A DNA stretch of 64,000 nucleotides from DATGMP01 sp035293565. GTDB lineage: Bacteria > Pseudomonadota > Alphaproteobacteria > BOG-932 > Roseiterribacteraceae. Under the pieces are notes generated by a model, which was given only the letters and a program-made list of their open reading frames with translations, did not search any database and had not been told where the DNA came from. The stretch is taken from contig DATGMP010000031.1 of assembly GCA_035293565.1 (NCBI GenBank), positions 1 to 64,000 of the forward strand, written 5' to 3'. The translations under genes were made by a program, and so were the position numbers. Shown here in pieces: positions 61,650 to 64,000 of this stretch; the first letter of the stretch is position 1, and every line of letters begins with the position of its first letter.

Positions 61650-62362
61650 GCGAGATCATCACAGTGCCGCCGGCCTTTTTCGACACGGTCGAGACCTGGA
61701 TTTTCGACCTCGACAACACGCTCTATCCCGCCTCCTCGCGCCTGTTCGAGGAGGTCAGCCGGCGCATGACCACCTTCATCTCGGAATATTTCAACATGGC
61801 GCCCGACGCCGCCTATCAGCGGCAGCGCGATTTCTTCATGCGCTACGGCACCACGCTCAGGGGCTTGATGGTCGAGCACCGGATGGATCCGGAGCCGTTC
61901 CTCACCTATGTCCACGCCATCGATGTCGGCGTCATTCAGGCGGCGCCGGAGCTCGCGGAGCGCCTGGCGCTGCTGCCCGGACGGAAGCTCATCTTCACCA
62001 ATTCCTCGCGTCAGCACGCGCAGCGTGTGCTCGACCGGTTGGGCATCACAACGCATTTCGAGGAGATCTTCGACATCGCGGCCGCCGACTATGTGCCGAA
62101 GCCCGATAAAACATCCTATTCGCTGATGCTCCAGCGCCACCAGGTACCGCCTGCGTCGGCCTGCATGATCGACGACATCGCTCGCAACCTCGAGCCGGCC
62201 AAATCGCTCGGCATGAAGACGGTGTGGCTCCGGGGCGGCATCGATTGGGCACGCCATCAGAATGTGCTGGCAGCCGATTATGTCGACCATACGGTCGACG
62301 ATCTGGTCAGCTGGCTTGACGATCTGATCCTGCGGCGGGCCCAGATCGAGGACTGGCGGTAG
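61646..62362 (+). CDS. HAD-family pyrimidine 5'-nucleotidase-like protein
   Basis: A 238-residue HAD hydrolase: motif I DLDNTLYP, motif II FTNSSR, the lysine in VPKPDKTSY and motif IV MIDDIARN. It matches the pyrimidine 5'-nucleotidase group (yeast Sdt1-like) common before dapD in alphaproteobacteria. It would dephosphorylate pyrimidine or related nucleotides. It overlaps recR by 4 bases. Confidence 0.9.
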   Translation: MSEIITVPPAFFDTVETWIFDLDNTLYPASSRLFEEVSRRMTTFISEYFNMAPDAAYQRQRDFFMRYGTTLRGLMVEHRMDPEPFLTYVHAIDVGVIQAAPELAERLALLPGRKLIFTNSSRQHAQRVLDRLGITTHFEEIFDIAAADYVPKPDKTSYSLMLQRHQVPPASACMIDDIARNLEPAKSLGMKTVWLRGGIDWARHQNVLAADYVDHTVDDLVSWLDDLILRRAQIEDWR

Positions 62363-62437
62363 TCCGGCCGATTGACAGGAAAGACCCGCGCCAGCATGGT
62401 CCGCGCCCGGAAAAGCCCCTGGACCCCGAAGAACACC

Positions 62438-63265
62438 ATGCCCCCCTCGACCGAACTCGCCAACACCATCGACGCCGCCTGGGAACAGCGCGAGCAATTG
62501 TCCGCCGGCACGACGGGCGCAGTCCGCGAGGCGGTGGAAGCCGCGCTCGAGGGACTCGACCGCGGCGCGTTCCGCGTCGCCGAGAAGCACGACGGCCGAT
62601 GGGTCGTGAACCAGTGGCTGAAGAAGGCGGTGCTGTTGTCCTTCCGCTTGGCGGATCCGGCGCCGATGGCCGGCGGCTACGACAAGGTGCCGCTCAAATG
62701 GGCGGGCTGGAGCGCGAACCGTTTCGCCGAAGCCGGCTTCCGGGCCGTGCCCGGCTCGGTCGTGCGGCGGTCGGCCTATATCGCCCCAGGCGTCGTGCTG
62801 ATGCCGAGCTTCGTCAATGTGGGCGCCCATGTCGGCCGCGGCACGATGGTCGACACCTGGGCGACCGTGGGCTCCTGCGCACAGATCGGCGCCAATTGCC
62901 ATATCTCAGGAGGCGCCGGGATCGGCGGCGTGCTCGAGCCGTTGCAGGCCGAGCCGGTCATCATCGAGGATGATTGCTTCATCGGCGCGCGTTCGGAGGT
63001 GGCGGAAGGCGTGATCGTCGAGCAGGGCGCGGTGCTGGCCATGGGCGTCTTTCTCGGCCGTTCGACCAAGATCGTCGACCGGGCGACCGGCGAGATCATC
63101 TATGGCCGCGTTCCCGCCTATTCGGTCGTCGTCCCCGGCAGCCTGCCCGGAAAGCCGCTCGCCGACGGCACGCCGAGCCCATCGCTCGGCTGCGCCGTGA
63201 TCGTCAAGCGCGTCGATGCCAAGACGCGATCCAGCACCTCGATCAACCAGCTGCTTCGAGATTGA
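62438..63265 (+). CDS. dapD: 2,3,4,5-tetrahydropyridine-2,6-dicarboxylate N-succinyltransferase DapD
   Basis: A 275-residue left-handed beta-helix transferase in the succinylase branch of lysine/mDAP synthesis. GAHVGRGTMVDTWATVGSCAQIG and SGGAGIGGVLEPLQAEPVIIEDDCF are the hexapeptide-repeat and active segments. ATG 62438 fits the family length; earlier in-frame starts would add an unrelated basic extension. dapE follows two bases after the stop... its ATG is at 63267. Confidence 0.95.
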   Translation: MPPSTELANTIDAAWEQREQLSAGTTGAVREAVEAALEGLDRGAFRVAEKHDGRWVVNQWLKKAVLLSFRLADPAPMAGGYDKVPLKWAGWSANRFAEAGFRAVPGSVVRRSAYIAPGVVLMPSFVNVGAHVGRGTMVDTWATVGSCAQIGANCHISGGAGIGGVLEPLQAEPVIIEDDCFIGARSEVAEGVIVEQGAVLAMGVFLGRSTKIVDRATGEIIYGRVPAYSVVVPGSLPGKPLADGTPSPSLGCAVIVKRVDAKTRSSTSINQLLRD

Positions 63266-63266
63266 G

Positions 63267-64000
63267 ATGACCGCGCCCGTCGAGCCAGTCGCGCTTGCGC
63301 AGGCGCTGATCCGCCGGCCGAGCGTCACCCCGGCCGACGAGGGCGCCCTCGACATTCTCGTGAAAGCGCTGGAGCCGATGGGCTTTACTTGCCATCGGCT
63401 TGCATTCGGGCCCGAGAACGGACCGAAGATCGAAAATCTCTACGCTCGCCTCGGCGACAAGGCGCCGAATTTCTGCTTCGCAGGACATACCGATGTCGTC
63501 CCCCCGGGCGACCCCACGGCCTGGGGCGAAGACCCCTTCTCGGGAAACATCGTCGACGGCAGGCTTCGCGGCCGCGGCGCAGCCGACATGAAAGGCGCGC
63601 TCGCCGCAATGGTCGCGGCGATCTCCCGCCTTCTCGATCGGCATGGCCGACCCGCAGGTTCGATCAGCCTGCTGCTGACCGGCGATGAGGAAGGCCAGGC
63701 GATACACGGCACGCGGGCGGTGCTCGAATGGATGGAAGCCAAGGGCGAGACGATCGACGCGTGCGTGCTCGGTGAGCCCACCAACCCCGACCGGCTCGGC
63801 GGCATGATGAAGATCGGACGGCGCGGCAGCCTGACCGGCCGGCTCGCCGTGCACGGCACGCAAGGTCATGTCGCCTACCCGCATCTCGCCGACAATCCGA
63901 TCCCCAGGATGGTGAAGCTCTTGTCGGCGTTGGACGGGCTGCAGCTCGATTCCGGCACCGAACATTTCGATCCGTCCAATCTGGAGATCGTCTCGGTCGA
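63267..64000 (+). CDS. dapE: Succinyl-diaminopimelate desuccinylase DapE, 5' part (cut by window end)
   Basis: The first 244 residues of DapE, one base after the dapD stop. The zinc ligands match E. coli DapE by spacing: His74 (GHTDVVPPGD), Asp107 (GAADMKG), and Glu141-Glu142 (TGDEEG). GEPTNPDRLGGMMKIGRRGS is also typical. It hydrolyses N-succinyl-LL-diaminopimelate. The rest, including the last metal ligand, lies beyond the window. Confidence 0.95.
   Translation, partial: MTAPVEPVALAQALIRRPSVTPADEGALDILVKALEPMGFTCHRLAFGPENGPKIENLYARLGDKAPNFCFAGHTDVVPPGDPTAWGEDPFSGNIVDGRLRGRGAADMKGALAAMVAAISRLLDRHGRPAGSISLLLTGDEEGQAIHGTRAVLEWMEAKGETIDACVLGEPTNPDRLGGMMKIGRRGSLTGRLAVHGTQGHVAYPHLADNPIPRMVKLLSALDGLQLDSGTEHFDPSNLEIVSV

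Overview
The window is about 64 kb of GC-rich chromosome from an alphaproteobacterium. This rests on the dense, overlapping gene layout and on the type of many genes: a plant-type GshA next to RsmE, LpxK/WaaA beside a PurD-XseA block and PmbA/UbiA, a DapD-DapE pair with a pyrimidine 5'-nucleotidase, and two matches to the alphaproteobacterial general-stress (EcfG) promoter, GGAAC-N16-[CG]GTT. The order purD-xseA-lpx genes-waaA-pmbA-ubiA resembles a block kept in several alphaproteobacterial orders. I cannot fix the order or genus from sequence alone. I found no rRNA, tRNA, CRISPR array, insertion sequence or prophage. Both ends cut through genes: an M16 peptidase on the left and dapE on the right.

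Region 1-10 kb is the most accessory-looking part. It holds the M16 peptidase end, two tandem paralogous metalloprotease-like proteins with polyproline linkers, a PAS histidine kinase with no partner nearby, a cluster of polysaccharide deacetylase, GT2 glycosyltransferase and a 40-residue membrane protein, and then mutL. Region 10-24 kb is mostly housekeeping: a DUF4142 stress protein, rsmD-rluB, tadA, a Bax inhibitor-1 protein, an APC permease, a YbbA/YbbP-like ABC exporter divergent from a TesA-like esterase, thpR, a small EcfG-promoter-linked membrane protein, and ubiH-purD divergent from xseA.

Region 24-33 kb is an envelope block on the minus strand: an LpxH-like hydrolase, a glycosyltransferase, waaA, lpxK and an LpxL-like acyltransferase, with ubiA, a methyltransferase and pmbA upstream. 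Region 33-43 kb holds a membrane hybrid kinase, a SRAP protein, MepA, a GST, rsmE, gshA tightly coupled to a cytochrome P450, two unknown proteins, a glycosyltransferase and a DUF488 protein.

Region 43-52 kb carries class Ia ribonucleotide reductase. Its nrdA lacks an ATP-cone, a small unknown gene lies between nrdA and nrdB, and a perfect DnaA box sits just upstream. After it come a nitroreductase, a GFA protein, a SHOCT-like protein, a probable small RNA or leader before phoH, a TPR protein, an FkbM methyltransferase and a SCO protein. Region 52-60 kb is a minus-strand beta-oxidation set: acyl-CoA synthetase, thiolase, a two-domain FadB and an acyl-CoA dehydrogenase. The right end has a double cold-shock protein, a gamma-glutamyl hydrolase, recR, a HAD nucleotidase, dapD and dapE.
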